Source: Armatimonadota bacterium
Lineage (GTDB): Bacteria; Armatimonadota; HRBIN16
Reading direction: 5' to 3'
DNA length: 64,000 nucleotides
Assembly: GCA_026003175.1 (NCBI GenBank)
Contig: BPGT01000005.1
Location: 124,001-188,000 of the forward strand
Shown here: piece after piece, positions 41,110-50,821 of the stretch
Layout: the number at the start of each line of letters is the position of its first letter
Position numbering within the stretch: the first letter of the stretch is position 1
Notes under the pieces: generated by a model
What the model was told of the DNA's origin: nothing
Seen by the model: the letters and a program-made list of their open reading frames with translations, nothing else
The model's database searches: none
Translations under genes and position numbers: made by a program

Positions 41110-42081
41110 ATGCAACGATGGCTCACACTCTGCACCTTGACAATAGTATACGGCTCGTTGTGGGCGACAGGTGCGATAGCGCAACGTGTGGTTGTGGTGA
41201 AAGAGAACGATACGGTGTGGTCCTTGGCAAAGCGATACCATGTGCTGCCTCAGGACATCGTGAAAGCAAATGGGTTGAAGAATCCGGACTCCTTGCAGCC
41301 GGGCACTCGCTTGCGCATTCCTTCTGCCGTAAAGCCAGTAATCGTCCCTGTAACTATGCGGAAGACCGCCGTGATCAACGGGGACAGGGTGTGCGTTCGC
41401 TATGCTCCTAACCGCACCGACCGCTCTGTGACCTTGCTGGATAAAGGACATCCTGTGCTGGTGACCGCACGCAAAGGCAGCTGGCTGCAGGTGAAGATAC
41501 CTACAACAGGTCAACTGGGCTGGGTGAGGGACGATCTGGTGAAAGTAACAGGCATGCTGGCGGTAAAGCCCCCAACGGCTGTGGCGAAGCAAGTTGCCAA
41601 ACGCCCGGCTGTCCGGCATAGGCGCAACGGCGAACAAGCCGCAAAAGTGGTAATGCGTAGGAGCACACCGCATCGCAGCGCGAGTTATAAAGGGGCATCG
41701 AACAGCTCCGCTGGCGAATCTATCGTGCGGGTAGCGTCGCGCTTCAGGGGCGTGCGTTACCGATGGGGAGGGTCCTCACGCAGTGGCTTTGACTGCTCGG
41801 GCTTCACGCGCTATGTCTTTCGCCAGAGGACCGGCATTGAGCTGCCCCACTCCGCCAGTGCGCAGTTCCGCATGGGCACGCCCGTATCGCGCAGCGAGAT
41901 CAAGCCGGGCGACCTAGTGTTCTTCCAGACCTATCGGCGCGGTGCCTCGCATGTGGGCATCTACATTGGGAACGGTAAGTTCATCCATGCCTCCAGTGCA
42001 GGAGGGCGCGTGCGGGTGGACAGCCTCAACGACGGTTACTACCGCCAGCGGTACGTTGGAGCGCGTCGGCTCACCAGGTAG
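41110..42081 (+). CDS. Exported LysM-SH3-NlpC/P60 peptidoglycan endopeptidase
   Basis: A 323-residue cell-wall hydrolase. A signal peptide (1-25) is followed by LysM at about 27-71, a bacterial SH3 domain at about 84-146, a basic linker, and the NlpC/P60 domain at about 203-323. The catalytic C229 (FDCSGF), H281 (ASHVGIYIG) and H293 (FIHASS) are all present. It cleaves stem peptides of peptidoglycan, most often between D-Glu and the diamino acid. SD AGGAGGTG lies 6 bases before the ATG. Its promoter directly abuts a MITE insertion. Confidence 0.92.
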   Translation: MQRWLTLCTLTIVYGSLWATGAIAQRVVVVKENDTVWSLAKRYHVLPQDIVKANGLKNPDSLQPGTRLRIPSAVKPVIVPVTMRKTAVINGDRVCVRYAPNRTDRSVTLLDKGHPVLVTARKGSWLQVKIPTTGQLGWVRDDLVKVTGMLAVKPPTAVAKQVAKRPAVRHRRNGEQAAKVVMRRSTPHRSASYKGASNSSAGESIVRVASRFRGVRYRWGGSSRSGFDCSGFTRYVFRQRTGIELPHSASAQFRMGTPVSRSEIKPGDLVFFQTYRRGASHVGIYIGNGKFIHASSAGGRVRVDSLNDGYYRQRYVGARRLTR

Positions 42082-42184
42082 AGATTAGCAACATTTTTCG
42101 CAAGATAGTCTCCGGCACAAGCAGGAGTCTTACACGGTATTCTATAATAAAAAGGTTGGCACTTCCCCTTCGCGAGGGGTGCAG

Positions 42185-42445
42185 ATGGAACAGCACGAGG
42201 TCGGACAGGAGTTTGACCTGCACCGTGTACGCAAGGTAGTAGAGGTTCGTGCCAACATCGTGAACGAACTGCTGGATCAGGGCTGGATACTGCACGACAT
42301 TTACATCTCGAACGAGTATCGCAGCGTGTACATTCTGTTGATGTTGGACGAGCTGACCTGCCCCCGCTGCGGTGCGCCGGCGAATATCGAGGTATCCGAA
42401 GAAGGAGACCGCTACCGCTACATCTGCACAAAGGAATGTTCATAG
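42185..42445 (+). CDS. Small zinc-ribbon-like hypothetical protein
   Basis: An 86-residue protein. The N-terminal 60 residues contain a mixed alpha/beta pattern (QGWILHDIYISNEYRSVYILLML), and the C-terminus has CPRCGAPANIEV and YICTKEC, which together give a four-cysteine zinc site. I do not recognise the family. ATG at 42185 has GAGGGG 6 bases upstream; a TATAAT box lies at 42143. It stands between the NlpC/P60 gene and the sigma factor, all on the same strand. Confidence 0.7.
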   Translation: MEQHEVGQEFDLHRVRKVVEVRANIVNELLDQGWILHDIYISNEYRSVYILLMLDELTCPRCGAPANIEVSEEGDRYRYICTKECS

Positions 42446-42613
42446 CGGCTGGCGTATCCCTTTTTGCACGGCAACGTTTTGTGAGTTGCAATGCGTAATT
42501 CCCATTGGGTAGAATCTCAAGAACGGCGTGAAACCGAATCCGCCGTCCGCGTGTCGAACTAACTGGAAATAGTAGCAGTAACCTGCTGGTGTGACCGACT
42601 TTTGAGGAACAAA

Positions 42614-43519
42614 ATGGGCAGCAACAATCCAGTCAACCGAAGAGGAAGCTCTCAAGGCAACCCTACCCTGACGCCAAGCCGTAAGGCGGCGCCATCGGAG
42701 ATACCGTCCTTGCTCAACCGGCTGACGCGGGTCGCTTTGCTCACGCCAGAGGAAGAGCTGGAACTGGCGGAACGCGCTCGCAAAGGTGACGAGGAAGCAA
42801 AGCAGAAGCTGGTCGAGGCGAACATGCGCCTCGTGATGAATATCGCCAAGCATTACCGCAACGCGCTCGTGCCTTTCGAGGACCTGGTGCAGGAAGGAGC
42901 CATCGGGCTGATGAACGCTGTGGAGCGATACGACCCCTCCAAAGGCTATCGCTTTAGCACGTACGCCACGCACTGGATCCGGCAGGCTATCGGTCGGGCG
43001 ATAGACAACAAGGCGAAGACGGTGCGCATTCCCGCTCATGTTGCCGAACAACTGCGCCGTATGGAACGCGAACGCGAGCGGCTGCGCCGCGAAACCGGTG
43101 ACGAGCCAAGCATCGAACAGCTGGCGAAAGCAATGGGCGTATCGCCCAAGAAGATATTGCAGCTCCAGCAAGCGGCACAGGAGCCTCTGTCGCTGGATAT
43201 GCTGGTCGGCGAGGAAGAGGATACCTCGCTGGGTTCGCTCATCCATGACCAGAATGTACGCGACCCTGAAGAGGTCATGCTGGAAATGGAGCGGCGAAAG
43301 GTGCTGGACGAGCTCCTGGAGACGGAGCTGACCGACCGCGAGCGACAGGTGATTATCCGCAGGCTGGGCTATGGCGACCAGGAAGAGCAAGTCTTACAGG
43401 AGATAGGAGAAGCGCTGAAAATCTCGCGCGAACGTGTGCGCCAGATTGAAGCGCAAGCCATGCGTAAACTCAAAGACGCCGCCAAGCGCAGGGGTTTACG
43501 CGAGTATCTTCTGCAGTAG
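42614..43519 (+). CDS. RNA polymerase sigma factor, RpoD/SigA type
   Basis: A 301-residue sigma70 protein with region 1.2 (LTPEEELELAERARKGD), region 2 (PFEDLVQEGAIGLMNAVERYDPSKG... STYATHWIRQAI), region 3 and region 4 (LTDRERQVIIRRLGYGD... ISRERVRQIEAQAM). Region 1.1 is absent, so this is either a short primary sigma factor or a group 2 alternative. The promoter-contact residues of 2.4 and 4.2 look like the housekeeping class. GAGGA lies 6 bases before the ATG at 42614. A terminator follows. Confidence 0.9.
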   Translation: MGSNNPVNRRGSSQGNPTLTPSRKAAPSEIPSLLNRLTRVALLTPEEELELAERARKGDEEAKQKLVEANMRLVMNIAKHYRNALVPFEDLVQEGAIGLMNAVERYDPSKGYRFSTYATHWIRQAIGRAIDNKAKTVRIPAHVAEQLRRMERERERLRRETGDEPSIEQLAKAMGVSPKKILQLQQAAQEPLSLDMLVGEEEDTSLGSLIHDQNVRDPEEVMLEMERRKVLDELLETELTDRERQVIIRRLGYGDQEEQVLQEIGEALKISRERVRQIEAQAMRKLKDAAKRRGLREYLLQ

Positions 43520-43554
43520 CGGTTAACTTTTTAACCGCCTGTCTCCCTCACTCC

Positions 43555-43591
43555 AACGGCACGAGGGGTTCTCCTCGTGCCGTTCGCCTTT
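43555..43591 (+). terminator. Terminator after the sigma factor gene
   Basis: A perfect 12-bp stem (AACGGCACGAGG and complement), six-base loop, followed by CGCCTTT. A second short hairpin (GCGGTTAA/TTAACCGC) lies directly after the stop codon. Confidence 0.75.
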
Positions 43592-43629
43592 CAGAGAGCC
43601 GCCTGAAGAGCTGATGAACCACTGATGCA

Positions 43630-43824
43630 CTATTCGCGCTCCCCTAGCTCAGAGCGAGGCTGGCGGTGAGCGCTTCCCTTCCACCGCCCAGCACGGCGTG
43701 CCGCTTCTTTCAGCAGGTACTCAATCTGCGCGTTCACACTGCGCAGATCGTCCGCTGCCCACTTCTCCAGCACCTCGTATAGCTCCTCGTCGAGGCGCAG
43801 CAGGAACCGCTTCTTCTCAGGCAT
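43630..43824 (-). CDS. Ribbon-helix-helix (Arc-type) DNA-binding protein
   Basis: A 64-residue protein. [26 protein letters not shown] fits the Arc/MetJ ribbon-helix-helix fold: a beta strand that inserts into the major groove, then two helices with [12 protein letters not shown]. The tail is basic and hydrophilic. The ATG at 43824 overlaps the SPFH stop by 8 bp, so it is translated with that gene. No toxin partner is next to it, so it is more likely a small regulator than an antitoxin. Confidence 0.8.
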   Translation of the reverse strand: MPEKKRFLLRLDEELYEVLEKWAADDLRSVNAQIEYLLKEAARRAGRWKGSAHRQPRSELGERE

Positions 43825-44701
43825 ATAGAGTCCCAGTGTTGATGACCGGAGTAGCCTCGCTCTCTGAAACCAGCGCGACCAACAGGTTGTTGACCATCGC
43901 AGCTTTGCGCTCCTCATCCAGCTCCACCACGTTGTGCTCGCTGAGCTGCTGCAACGCCATCTCTACCATGCCTACCGCGCCCTCTACGATACGCTGGCGC
44001 GCCGCGATAATCGCCTCTGCCTGCTGACGGCGCAACATCGCCTGCGCGATCTCGGGAGCATAAGCGAGATGACTGATGCGCGCCTCCATGACCTCTACGC
44101 CAGCAACCTCCAGCCTTGCCTGTACCTCGCGTTTCAACTCCTGAGAGATTTCATCCGGATTGCCTCGCAGAGACTCTTCCCCTTCCCGATGCGAGTCGTA
44201 AGGGTACCGAGTTGCCAGTGCGCGGATGGCGGTTTCACTCTGTGTGGCGACGAACTCCTGATAGTTTTCTACATCCAGCAGAGCCTTCGCCGAATCCACA
44301 ACACGCCACACGACCACGGCTGCAATCTCAATGGGATTGCCCAGCGCGTCGTTCACCTTCAGTTTCTCACTGTTGAAGTTGTGGATACGCAGCGACACGC
44401 GAGGCTTCAGGGTAAAGGGGTTCGTCCACCAGAACCCGCTCTGTCGTGCGGAACCAACGTAACGTCCGAAGAACACAATCACCCGCGCGGTGTTCGGCTG
44501 AACCACGAAAAAGCCCGACCACAGCAGGCTGGCAAGCACCAGTAGAATCATGCCATACCAGAACCTGCCGGGCCAGGCAATATCCTGGTCTATCGCTGCG
44601 CGGATGATGAGCCATAAACACAGCACATGCACCGCAAATTGCAACAGTAGCACCACGAACCCGTTGACGTACCACGCCTTGCTTTCGCGAATGGGTTCCA
44701 T
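43817..44701 (-). CDS. SPFH/band 7 membrane protein
   Basis: A 294-residue protein with two N-terminal membrane helices (about 12-36 and 46-68) followed by the SPFH domain ([31 protein letters not shown]) and a helical region with [16 protein letters not shown] and [11 protein letters not shown]. It belongs to the stomatin/flotillin-like group that organises membrane microdomains. SD GGAGG lies 6 bases before the ATG and a good promoter lies 32-61 bp upstream. Confidence 0.9.
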   Translation of the reverse strand: MEPIRESKAWYVNGFVVLLLQFAVHVLCLWLIIRAAIDQDIAWPGRFWYGMILLVLASLLWSGFFVVQPNTARVIVFFGRYVGSARQSGFWWTNPFTLKPRVSLRIHNFNSEKLKVNDALGNPIEIAAVVVWRVVDSAKALLDVENYQEFVATQSETAIRALATRYPYDSHREGEESLRGNPDEISQELKREVQARLEVAGVEVMEARISHLAYAPEIAQAMLRRQQAEAIIAARQRIVEGAVGMVEMALQQLSEHNVVELDEERKAAMVNNLLVALVSESEATPVINTGTLYA

Positions 44702-44732
44702 TTCACTCCTCCGATTTCATTTTGATATCATT

Positions 44733-44762
44733 ATTATATCACACCTGGAGACGACTTGGCAA
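44733..44762 (-). promoter_or_regulatory. Promoter of the SPFH gene
   Basis: On the minus strand, TTGCCA, 18-bp spacer, TATAAT. Confidence 0.65.
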
Positions 44763-44907
44763 GAGGTGCTCTCAGGGAGATAGGGGGTCGCTTCGTCATG
44801 CCTGGCGACCTCGGTCCGTGCTCTGAACACAGTGGATAGGAGGGAGGAGTCAGCGCAAGAGAGAAAATCAAGCGTAGAGCACTGCGGAAAGAAAGGTGGC
44901 GCAGAAG

Positions 44908-46893
44908 ATGCGGAGAACAAAATCAGAGGATGACTGGCGAAGTGGTTCTGTGAAAGCTTTCCAGCTGCACGAATGGACTTTCGCTCTTGCTCCTGTTGGT
45001 AATCCTTTCTCTCCTGCCGACAACGACATCCTCGCAGAGATTCTTCTGCCCGGCGGGCAGACGATACAACAGCCCGCATTCTGGGATGGCGATAACATCT
45101 GGAGAGTGCGTTTGACCCCTGTGCGCTCAGGGACTATTCGCTGGCGGCTGCTCCGGAATGGAAAGCCTGTCCACGTCGATGTGCAAATGCAGATCAAACC
45201 GATTTCGGCACAAGCGTCCCTGGGCTTCGTACGAAGACATCCTCGCCTGCCGCATTTTGTGAATGACAGAAGCAAAATCTTCTACCCTGTGGGGCAAAAC
45301 GTTGCATGGCGAACTCCAAGCGCCGACTACCCGGTCTTTTTCCAGCAGATGTCACGCGCAGGCATGAACTGGGCAAGAGTCTGGCTGTGCCACTGGGATA
45401 ACAAAAACCCCGACTGGCTCATGGACAAACGCATAGAACCGGGCTGGTTAGACCTGGGCGTCATTCGTCGTCTGGAGGAGATACTGCAACTCGCAGAGCG
45501 ATACGGCATCTTCATCCAGCTCACCCTGCAACATCACGGACAGTACTCCACGCGCACCAACCCCAACTGGGCGGAAAATCCCTGGAACGAGCGAAACGGG
45601 GGTTTTCTGGCTTCGCCAGAGCAGTTTTTCACCCACCCCCGCGCTATCGAAATCACCCGCCATAAGTATCGCTACTTCGTGGCGCGATGGGGATACTCAC
45701 CGCATCTCATGGCGTGGGAGCTGTTTAACGAGGTGGAATGGACAGATGCCGCCGCAGGTGGTCAATGGGACGTCGTCGCGCAGTGGCATCGTGAGATGGC
45801 AAAGTTCTTGCGCTCTATCGATGTACACCAACATCTCATCACCACCAGCTCCGCCATGCACATCCCTTCATTGTGGACGGAGATGGATTATTACCAACCT
45901 CACTATTACGTGCCGGACATCGCGGGCACCCTGCTGGCAATGACATCTGCGCGGTGGAATAAGCCCATCTTCATCGGAGAATGGGGAGGCGCTAGCCCTC
46001 GGCAGTGGGGTGATGAGGCTTTCCTCCGGCAGGGGCTGTGGGTCGGCGTCATGCGCGGACTGGCAGGCGCAGCGCAGTGGTGGTCGTGGGACACCACCGA
46101 ACCGCGCAAATGGTACACCCACTGGGCATCTTTGACCCGGTTCCTGAAACTGGCAGGCTTCCCCTCTGCACAGGTCTGGCAGCCGCTTTCAGCGCAGGTG
46201 CTCTCCGAGAAAAGAGCACCCTTCCGCTTCTCCCCAGGCGGCGGTTGGGAAAGCACCACACGCTACCGCTTCTCGGTACCCACTGATGGCTCCGCCATAG
46301 AGGGGTTATCCGCGCTGTCGCGATTCGTGCAGGGCGAGTCGCACCGTGGCATGTGCAAAGAGCCGATTGTGTTCGAGGTGAACTTCGCACAGGAAGGTAC
46401 TTGCAGTCTACACATCGGCACCGTAGCCCGTAGTGGTGCCGCCATCACGGTGAAGCTGGACAACCGCACCGTCGCCGAAGAGCGCTTCCCTTCGGCGGAG
46501 CGAGATACTTTCGTGAATCGGGAGATTGTCTTCGCAGTGCCTGCAGGCAAACACACTCTATCCATCTACAATCCCGGAGCCGACTGGTTCACGCTGGATA
46601 GCATTACTTTGACACCCTACGCCCCACCGAACAAGGTGGTCGCCTGCAGCGATGGTCAGAGCGCAATGTGGTACCTGTGGAGAGAACAACCGATAGACGC
46701 GCGGATAACGCTGAAGCTACCGGGGATTCGGCAGGGGAAGTATCGCGTGGTATGGTGGGACATCCTTCAAGCGAAGGTGTTACGCACGGAATCGGTCACG
46801 GTATCCGAGAAGGGATTACAGGTAGAGGTTCCTGCGCACGAGCGAGACATTGCGGGATGTCTGCTTCCTGCCAGGCGCCGAGTCAGCCTGTAA
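44908..46893 (+). CDS. GH5-like glycoside hydrolase with N-terminal DUF5060 domain
   Basis: A 661-residue protein without an obvious signal peptide. Residues 10-105 match DUF5060, a beta-sandwich found before GH5-type cellulases (NPFSPADNDILAEIL... FWDGDNIWRVR). The TIM barrel follows, with N-E275 in WELFNEVEW as acid/base and E358 in IFIGEWGG as nucleophile. The C-terminal 230 residues form beta domains, one similar to a CBM. Substrate is probably a beta-linked glycan. The ATG at 44908 follows AAAGGTGG by 8 bases. Its 3' end overlaps the RNase P RNA gene on the other strand by about 19 bp. Confidence 0.85.
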   Translation: MRRTKSEDDWRSGSVKAFQLHEWTFALAPVGNPFSPADNDILAEILLPGGQTIQQPAFWDGDNIWRVRLTPVRSGTIRWRLLRNGKPVHVDVQMQIKPISAQASLGFVRRHPRLPHFVNDRSKIFYPVGQNVAWRTPSADYPVFFQQMSRAGMNWARVWLCHWDNKNPDWLMDKRIEPGWLDLGVIRRLEEILQLAERYGIFIQLTLQHHGQYSTRTNPNWAENPWNERNGGFLASPEQFFTHPRAIEITRHKYRYFVARWGYSPHLMAWELFNEVEWTDAAAGGQWDVVAQWHREMAKFLRSIDVHQHLITTSSAMHIPSLWTEMDYYQPHYYVPDIAGTLLAMTSARWNKPIFIGEWGGASPRQWGDEAFLRQGLWVGVMRGLAGAAQWWSWDTTEPRKWYTHWASLTRFLKLAGFPSAQVWQPLSAQVLSEKRAPFRFSPGGGWESTTRYRFSVPTDGSAIEGLSALSRFVQGESHRGMCKEPIVFEVNFAQEGTCSLHIGTVARSGAAITVKLDNRTVAEERFPSAERDTFVNREIVFAVPAGKHTLSIYNPGADWFTLDSITLTPYAPPNKVVACSDGQSAMWYLWREQPIDARITLKLPGIRQGKYRVVWWDILQAKVLRTESVTVSEKGLQVEVPAHERDIAGCLLPARRRVSL

Positions 46894-47257
46894 GCGGGGT
46901 TCTGTGCCCTGCCTCTGGAGGGCAGGCGGCGGCTATCTCTCTGGGATACCGGTTACCCGGTACCTCTAGCGGCTGTACCCGGAGGCTCAGCGGGCGCACC
47001 TCACTGCCTCCCTATTCAGCCTTGCTCCCGATGGGGTTTGCCCTGCCGGCGACATTACTGCCGCCGCGGTGCGCTCTTACCGCACCTTTTCACCCTTGCC
47101 CGCATTCAGCACAGCGCTGAACCGCTGGCGGTATGTTTTCTGTGGCACTTTCCGTAGGGTCGCCCCTCCCGGACGCTATCCGGCATCGTGCCCTGTGGAG
47201 CCCCGACTTTCCTCCCCACCCGAACGGGTGAGGCAGCCGCCCGGCTGGCTCGGCACC
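46875..47257 (-). ncRNA. rnpB: RNase P RNA, bacterial type A
   Basis: Read on the minus strand, this gives the universal core GAGGAAAGTCGGGGCTCC near the 5' end, the ACAGAAA motif near 47120, the GGTAAGAGCGCACC stretch, and a 3' end whose CTCGGC pairs with the 5' GCCGAG (bases 47249-47254 with 46877-46882) to form P1. Length (about 383 nt) fits type A. It cleaves the 5' leader of tRNA precursors. A TATAAT box at 47265-47270 sits where expected for a start near 47257. Boundaries are good to a few bases. Confidence 0.95.
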
Positions 47258-47264
47258 CACCATC

Positions 47265-47270
47265 ATTATA
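47265..47270 (-). promoter_or_regulatory. -10 box of rnpB
   Basis: TATAAT on the minus strand, 7 bases before the predicted RNA start and 1 base beyond the stop of the propeller gene. Confidence 0.7.
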
Positions 47271-48458
47271 TCACTTTTGCTTGCCCGGATGTGGAGACCA
47301 GGTGGGAGCATAGTTATCACTGGTGCCATCCGTCAATCGCCGGGCATCCGAGCCATCCGCGTTCACTATCCACAGGTCGCGTTTTCCATCCTCGCGAAAC
47401 TTCACGTACACCAGACTCGTGCCGCCCTGCGACCACGTGGGCGTTATCGCGTTGCCCTCTACAATCAGGCGAGGTTCGGGGTCGCCGATACCCATCACGC
47501 CGATACCTGCCCGATCCTTTTCCTCCCCTTTAACGCGCCACATCTCAAAAGCAAGATGTGTTCCTTCCGGCGCCCATACCACCGCGCCAGGCGCAAGGTC
47601 TCCTTGTCCACGCCAAAGAGGCTGCATCGTTTCGGTTACCAGATTATACAGCGCTACAGCGTGTCCAATCTGGCTGTTGCCCATCACGGTAACGGCTAAC
47701 TGTGTGCCGTCCGGCGAGAGCGCAATATGCACCTCCTGCCCGCCGATAATCGGCTCGGGCAGCTTTTGCGGGGTGGGAAGATGAGCCTGTTGCTCCTCCG
47801 GTGTCCCGCCCTCTTCATGTTGGTGGTCCGCGCCACCCTGCCGATAGCGAACCAGCGCCTCGCCGCCCTCGGTGCGTTGCACCGCGTAGACGATTCGCTT
47901 CTCCGGGTCGTACGTCGGCTCGCGGAAAAGCACGCTGCCGCCGAAAGTATTGCGCCACTGTTGCTCCAGCTCAAACGGAGGCAAAATCTTCTCCGCTTCG
48001 CCCCCCTCGATATCCACCAGTAATACCTGTCCCTGCAACAGGAAGATGATATGTTTGCCATCGGGCAGGAACTGCGGCTTCTCTTTTGCCCCTACACTGA
48101 CGGTCAACTGCTGAACTCGCCTGCCCTCCGGGTCCGAATAGAACAGCTGGGGAATACGATTATCCCTGTCGGAGATAAATGCGATAAGCCTGCCGTCGGG
48201 CGACCATGCCGGGTCCGTTTCGGCAGAAGGCTCCGTTGTAATCTGGCGTAATCCACTGCCGTCCGGGCGTATCACCCACAAGTCAGGATTGCCCGAACGG
48301 TCGGAAACGAACAATATCCAGTCCTTCGTGTCAATATCGGCAGGCTTGACGCGGAAGGGATTGAAGTAGCGAATCCAGAACATGCCTGCCGCCACCAGCA
48401 CCACCACTGCCAGCAAGCCCAGCAGGGTGTGCTTAAGCCAAACGCGCCGTAGATACAT
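47271..48458 (-). CDS. Membrane-anchored TolB-like beta-propeller protein
   Basis: A 395-residue protein with one N-terminal membrane helix (about 10-30) and a series of PD40/WD40-like repeats: SDRSGNPDLWVIRPDGSG, PAWSPDGRLIAFISDRD, VHIALSPDGTQLAV, IVNADGSDARRLTDG. This is the TolB-type propeller, used as a scaffold or sensor outside the membrane. A His/Glu-rich loop (DHQHEEGGTPEEQQ) interrupts it. GGGAGC lies 6 bases before the ATG. The stop codon sits directly against the rnpB promoter. Confidence 0.82.
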   Translation of the reverse strand: MYLRRVWLKHTLLGLLAVVVLVAAGMFWIRYFNPFRVKPADIDTKDWILFVSDRSGNPDLWVIRPDGSGLRQITTEPSAETDPAWSPDGRLIAFISDRDNRIPQLFYSDPEGRRVQQLTVSVGAKEKPQFLPDGKHIIFLLQGQVLLVDIEGGEAEKILPPFELEQQWRNTFGGSVLFREPTYDPEKRIVYAVQRTEGGEALVRYRQGGADHQHEEGGTPEEQQAHLPTPQKLPEPIIGGQEVHIALSPDGTQLAVTVMGNSQIGHAVALYNLVTETMQPLWRGQGDLAPGAVVWAPEGTHLAFEMWRVKGEEKDRAGIGVMGIGDPEPRLIVEGNAITPTWSQGGTSLVYVKFREDGKRDLWIVNADGSDARRLTDGTSDNYAPTWSPHPGKQK

Positions 48459-48609
48459 CCGTGCGCTCCCTTTGGAATGTTTCCTTCTGAGGTTTGCTCT
48501 TCGCTATCGGAAGAGAAAAATCCTGCGCAAGGCTTTGTTTGGGAAGGAACAGCATTAGCCATGCACACAACACGCCGCTTTTGCGCAGGCTAAGGTCTGA
48601 GAAGCTCAG

Positions 48610-49219
48610 CTAGTGGAGCTGCACGCTCAATGGGCGGGCTATCAGGTCGGCAATGCTGTTGTGACTATAAGGAACCTGCACCAGCAGGTGTCTTTCCCCA
48701 GGGTTAGCGATAAAGAACGCCATCCCACAGGCGAAGGTCAAGCCTTCCAACGCACGCTCTGCAAGAAGGCGCAGCTTGAAGAATCGGGGCAACTGTCCGC
48801 GTCGGACGGTTCCACGTATATCCTCTACCAGCCGCTCACCCATCGTGCTTCGTTGAAAATGGTAGGCGTAGATGTTCTGATAACTTATCCAGTCAAAGCG
48901 GTCGTACACCACAAAGAGCGACAGCTCGTTCACGCTGTGGATAAACTCTGTGTGGGGGAGGTGATACAGCCTGTCCAGCAGCTCTAAGGTCTCTTTGACC
49001 CCAACAAAATGGTGAGTGAACTCGCCGAGAGCACCGGAAAACTCCTCCGGTAGTTCACGAAACTCGTAGTAACAGCCATTGCTGGATAAAACCACACGAG
49101 CGATTTCGTTGCTGAACTCCATCCCCTCGCCCACTTGCTGTTTGACGTAACGAGCCAGTACCTGGGTTGTTCCCCCCGTCCGCTTCCAGTTGTTCGGCAA
49201 ACCATTCACTATCCATCAT
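48610..49219 (-). pseudogene. Hypothetical protein, probably split by a one-base frameshift
   Basis: The main frame (49209-48610) encodes FSNEIARVVLSSNGCYYEFRELPEEF and further well-structured sequence, but its N-terminus is unconvincing. The other frame supplies MMDSEWFAEQLEADGG just upstream. The frames meet at a run of six G (complement of 49172-49177); with five, EADGGTTQVLARYVKQ is continuous and the protein is about 202 residues. I do not recognise the family; it has no membrane segment or signal peptide. The start (49219) is provisional because no clear ribosome site is seen. Confidence 0.55.
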
Positions 49220-49290
49220 CAACCCATCCACGACCGTTCCCTTCCTTCCAAAAGAGAGGTTTGAAATGCTCTGTCGCAAACGCCTCATCG

Positions 49291-49374
49291 GAGGGGATTG
49301 CTTCAGCTTGCAATGACACCAGGTAATGTTCATCACGTCATTGCGAGGTAGCGCAGTAACCGAAGCAACCTCCC
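49291..49374. repeat. Palindromic intergenic repeat
   Basis: An imperfect inverted repeat with outer arms GAGGGGATTGCTTC.../...GAAGCAACCTCCC and inner arms GCAATGAC/GTCATTGC. A related shorter copy is at 7519-7589, and a fragment is near 10905. It lies in the gap between the hypothetical gene and glcF, where nothing else is visible. Confidence 0.5.
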
Positions 49375-49537
49375 ACTATATCGTTGCAACAGAACAACGC
49401 CTGAACGATACCAATCCGATTCTAAGCAATATGTGCCTCTGAAGTCAACGATTACGACACGAGTTTGCGTAAAAAACAGCATTTTGACGGGGTGTGTTGG
49501 CAAAGAGCGATTCGTCGTTCAAGCAACCTGGACGGCT

Positions 49538-50821
49538 CTACGTCCCATTGCGCGGTTCATACGCACGGTATAGCAGCTCCACCGGATGCATCACTGTTAT
49601 CGGTTGAGGCGGTTCACGCAATCCTTGTGCAATCCACGCTAGACAACCCGGGTTGCCGGTCAGCACGATTTCCGCTCCTGTGGCGCGGATACGTTCTATC
49701 TTGCGCTGCAACAGGCGTAACGCCATCTCGGGCTGCAACAGGTTGTAGACGCCTGCACTGCCACAGCATAAATCCGCTTCTTCCAGCTCTACCAGTTGCA
49801 CGCCGGGAATGCTACGGATAATTTGCCGGGGTTGCCTGCGTATTCCCTGTGCATGTGCCAGATGGCAGGCATCGTGGTAGGTAACAACAAGGTCGGAACG
49901 CCCATCTCGCCCCGCTAAAGCGTGCTCCGGCACCTGGATACCTACTTCTGCCAGAAACTCCATCACGTCTTTTACTTTGTCTGCAAAGGCGCATGCTCGC
50001 GCTTCGTGGGGGGTACACTCAAACAGCCTGCCATACTCCTTCATCGTGGAACCACACCCTGCCGAGTTGACGATAATAGCGTCCACTGCCTCGCGTTCGA
50101 AGCATTGTATCAGACGCAAAGCCAGCTGACGCGCCTGCTCGGGGAAGCCGTTATGCACATGCAGTGCGCCGCAGCATCCCTGCCCAGGCGGCACAACCAC
50201 CTCAAAGCCGTTGCGCTGTAATACAGCGACAGTGGCCACGTTGACATCATGAAACAGCACCGAAGCCACACAGCCGGTTAACAATCCCACCCTGCCCCGT
50301 CGCTCACCCACCGCCGGATACACAGAGGCAAGCCTGCCCCGCCTGCCAGACACCTGCGGTAGTTTTGCGACCACCTCTTTTACCCCCAGCATCCGTGCCA
50401 GTGGTGCAGGTATAGCTCTATCGCCGAACAGAGGAGAAAACAGACGGGCGGCGCGTACGGCAAACGCAAAGGCTCTAGGGCGTGTCATCAGGTTCAGAAT
50501 CCATCGCTTCGCCACCCTCTGACTGGCTGGGCGTGCAGACGACCTCTCCACCTGTGTTCTGGCAATCTCCAGCAGCAGCCCGTAGGCAACCCCTGAGGGA
50601 CACGCCGTCTCGCAGGCGCGGCACCCCAGGCAGCGGTCTATATGTTCTATCGCCCCTGCTTCCCAACGAATGCGTCCCTCAGATACCGCTCGCATGAGGT
50701 AGATGCGACCGCGAGGCGAGTCCGCTTCGTTGCTGTCTTCTAAATACGTCGGACAGGACTGCAAACACAAGCCACAGTGAATGCATTTCAACAATTGCTC
50801 AGGGCGAAACTCGTGCATCAT
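49538..50821 (-). CDS. glcF: Glycolate oxidase iron-sulfur subunit-like protein
   Basis: A 427-residue protein with two 4Fe-4S motifs, C13-x2-C16-x2-C19-x3-CP and C64-x2-C67-x2-C70-x3-CP, then two CCG-type domains (GQGCCGALHVHNG and DLCCGSAGVYN) that bind a further cofactor. It passes electrons from the flavin subunit to the quinone pool in oxidation of glycolate or a similar 2-hydroxyacid. Its ATG overlaps the glcE stop (ATGA). The third usual subunit, GlcD, is not in the window. Confidence 0.88.
   Translation of the reverse strand: MMHEFRPEQLLKCIHCGLCLQSCPTYLEDSNEADSPRGRIYLMRAVSEGRIRWEAGAIEHIDRCLGCRACETACPSGVAYGLLLEIARTQVERSSARPASQRVAKRWILNLMTRPRAFAFAVRAARLFSPLFGDRAIPAPLARMLGVKEVVAKLPQVSGRRGRLASVYPAVGERRGRVGLLTGCVASVLFHDVNVATVAVLQRNGFEVVVPPGQGCCGALHVHNGFPEQARQLALRLIQCFEREAVDAIIVNSAGCGSTMKEYGRLFECTPHEARACAFADKVKDVMEFLAEVGIQVPEHALAGRDGRSDLVVTYHDACHLAHAQGIRRQPRQIIRSIPGVQLVELEEADLCCGSAGVYNLLQPEMALRLLQRKIERIRATGAEIVLTGNPGCLAWIAQGLREPPQPITVMHPVELLYRAYEPRNGT

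Noticed and set aside
42440-43390. A 316-codon open frame antisense to the sigma factor gene
   Set aside because: Shadow of the sigma factor, whose regions 1.2-4.2 are unmistakable.
43630-43824. Antitoxin of a toxin-antitoxin pair
   Set aside because: The ribbon-helix-helix fold fits, but the only overlapping gene is an SPFH protein and no toxin-like gene is adjacent.
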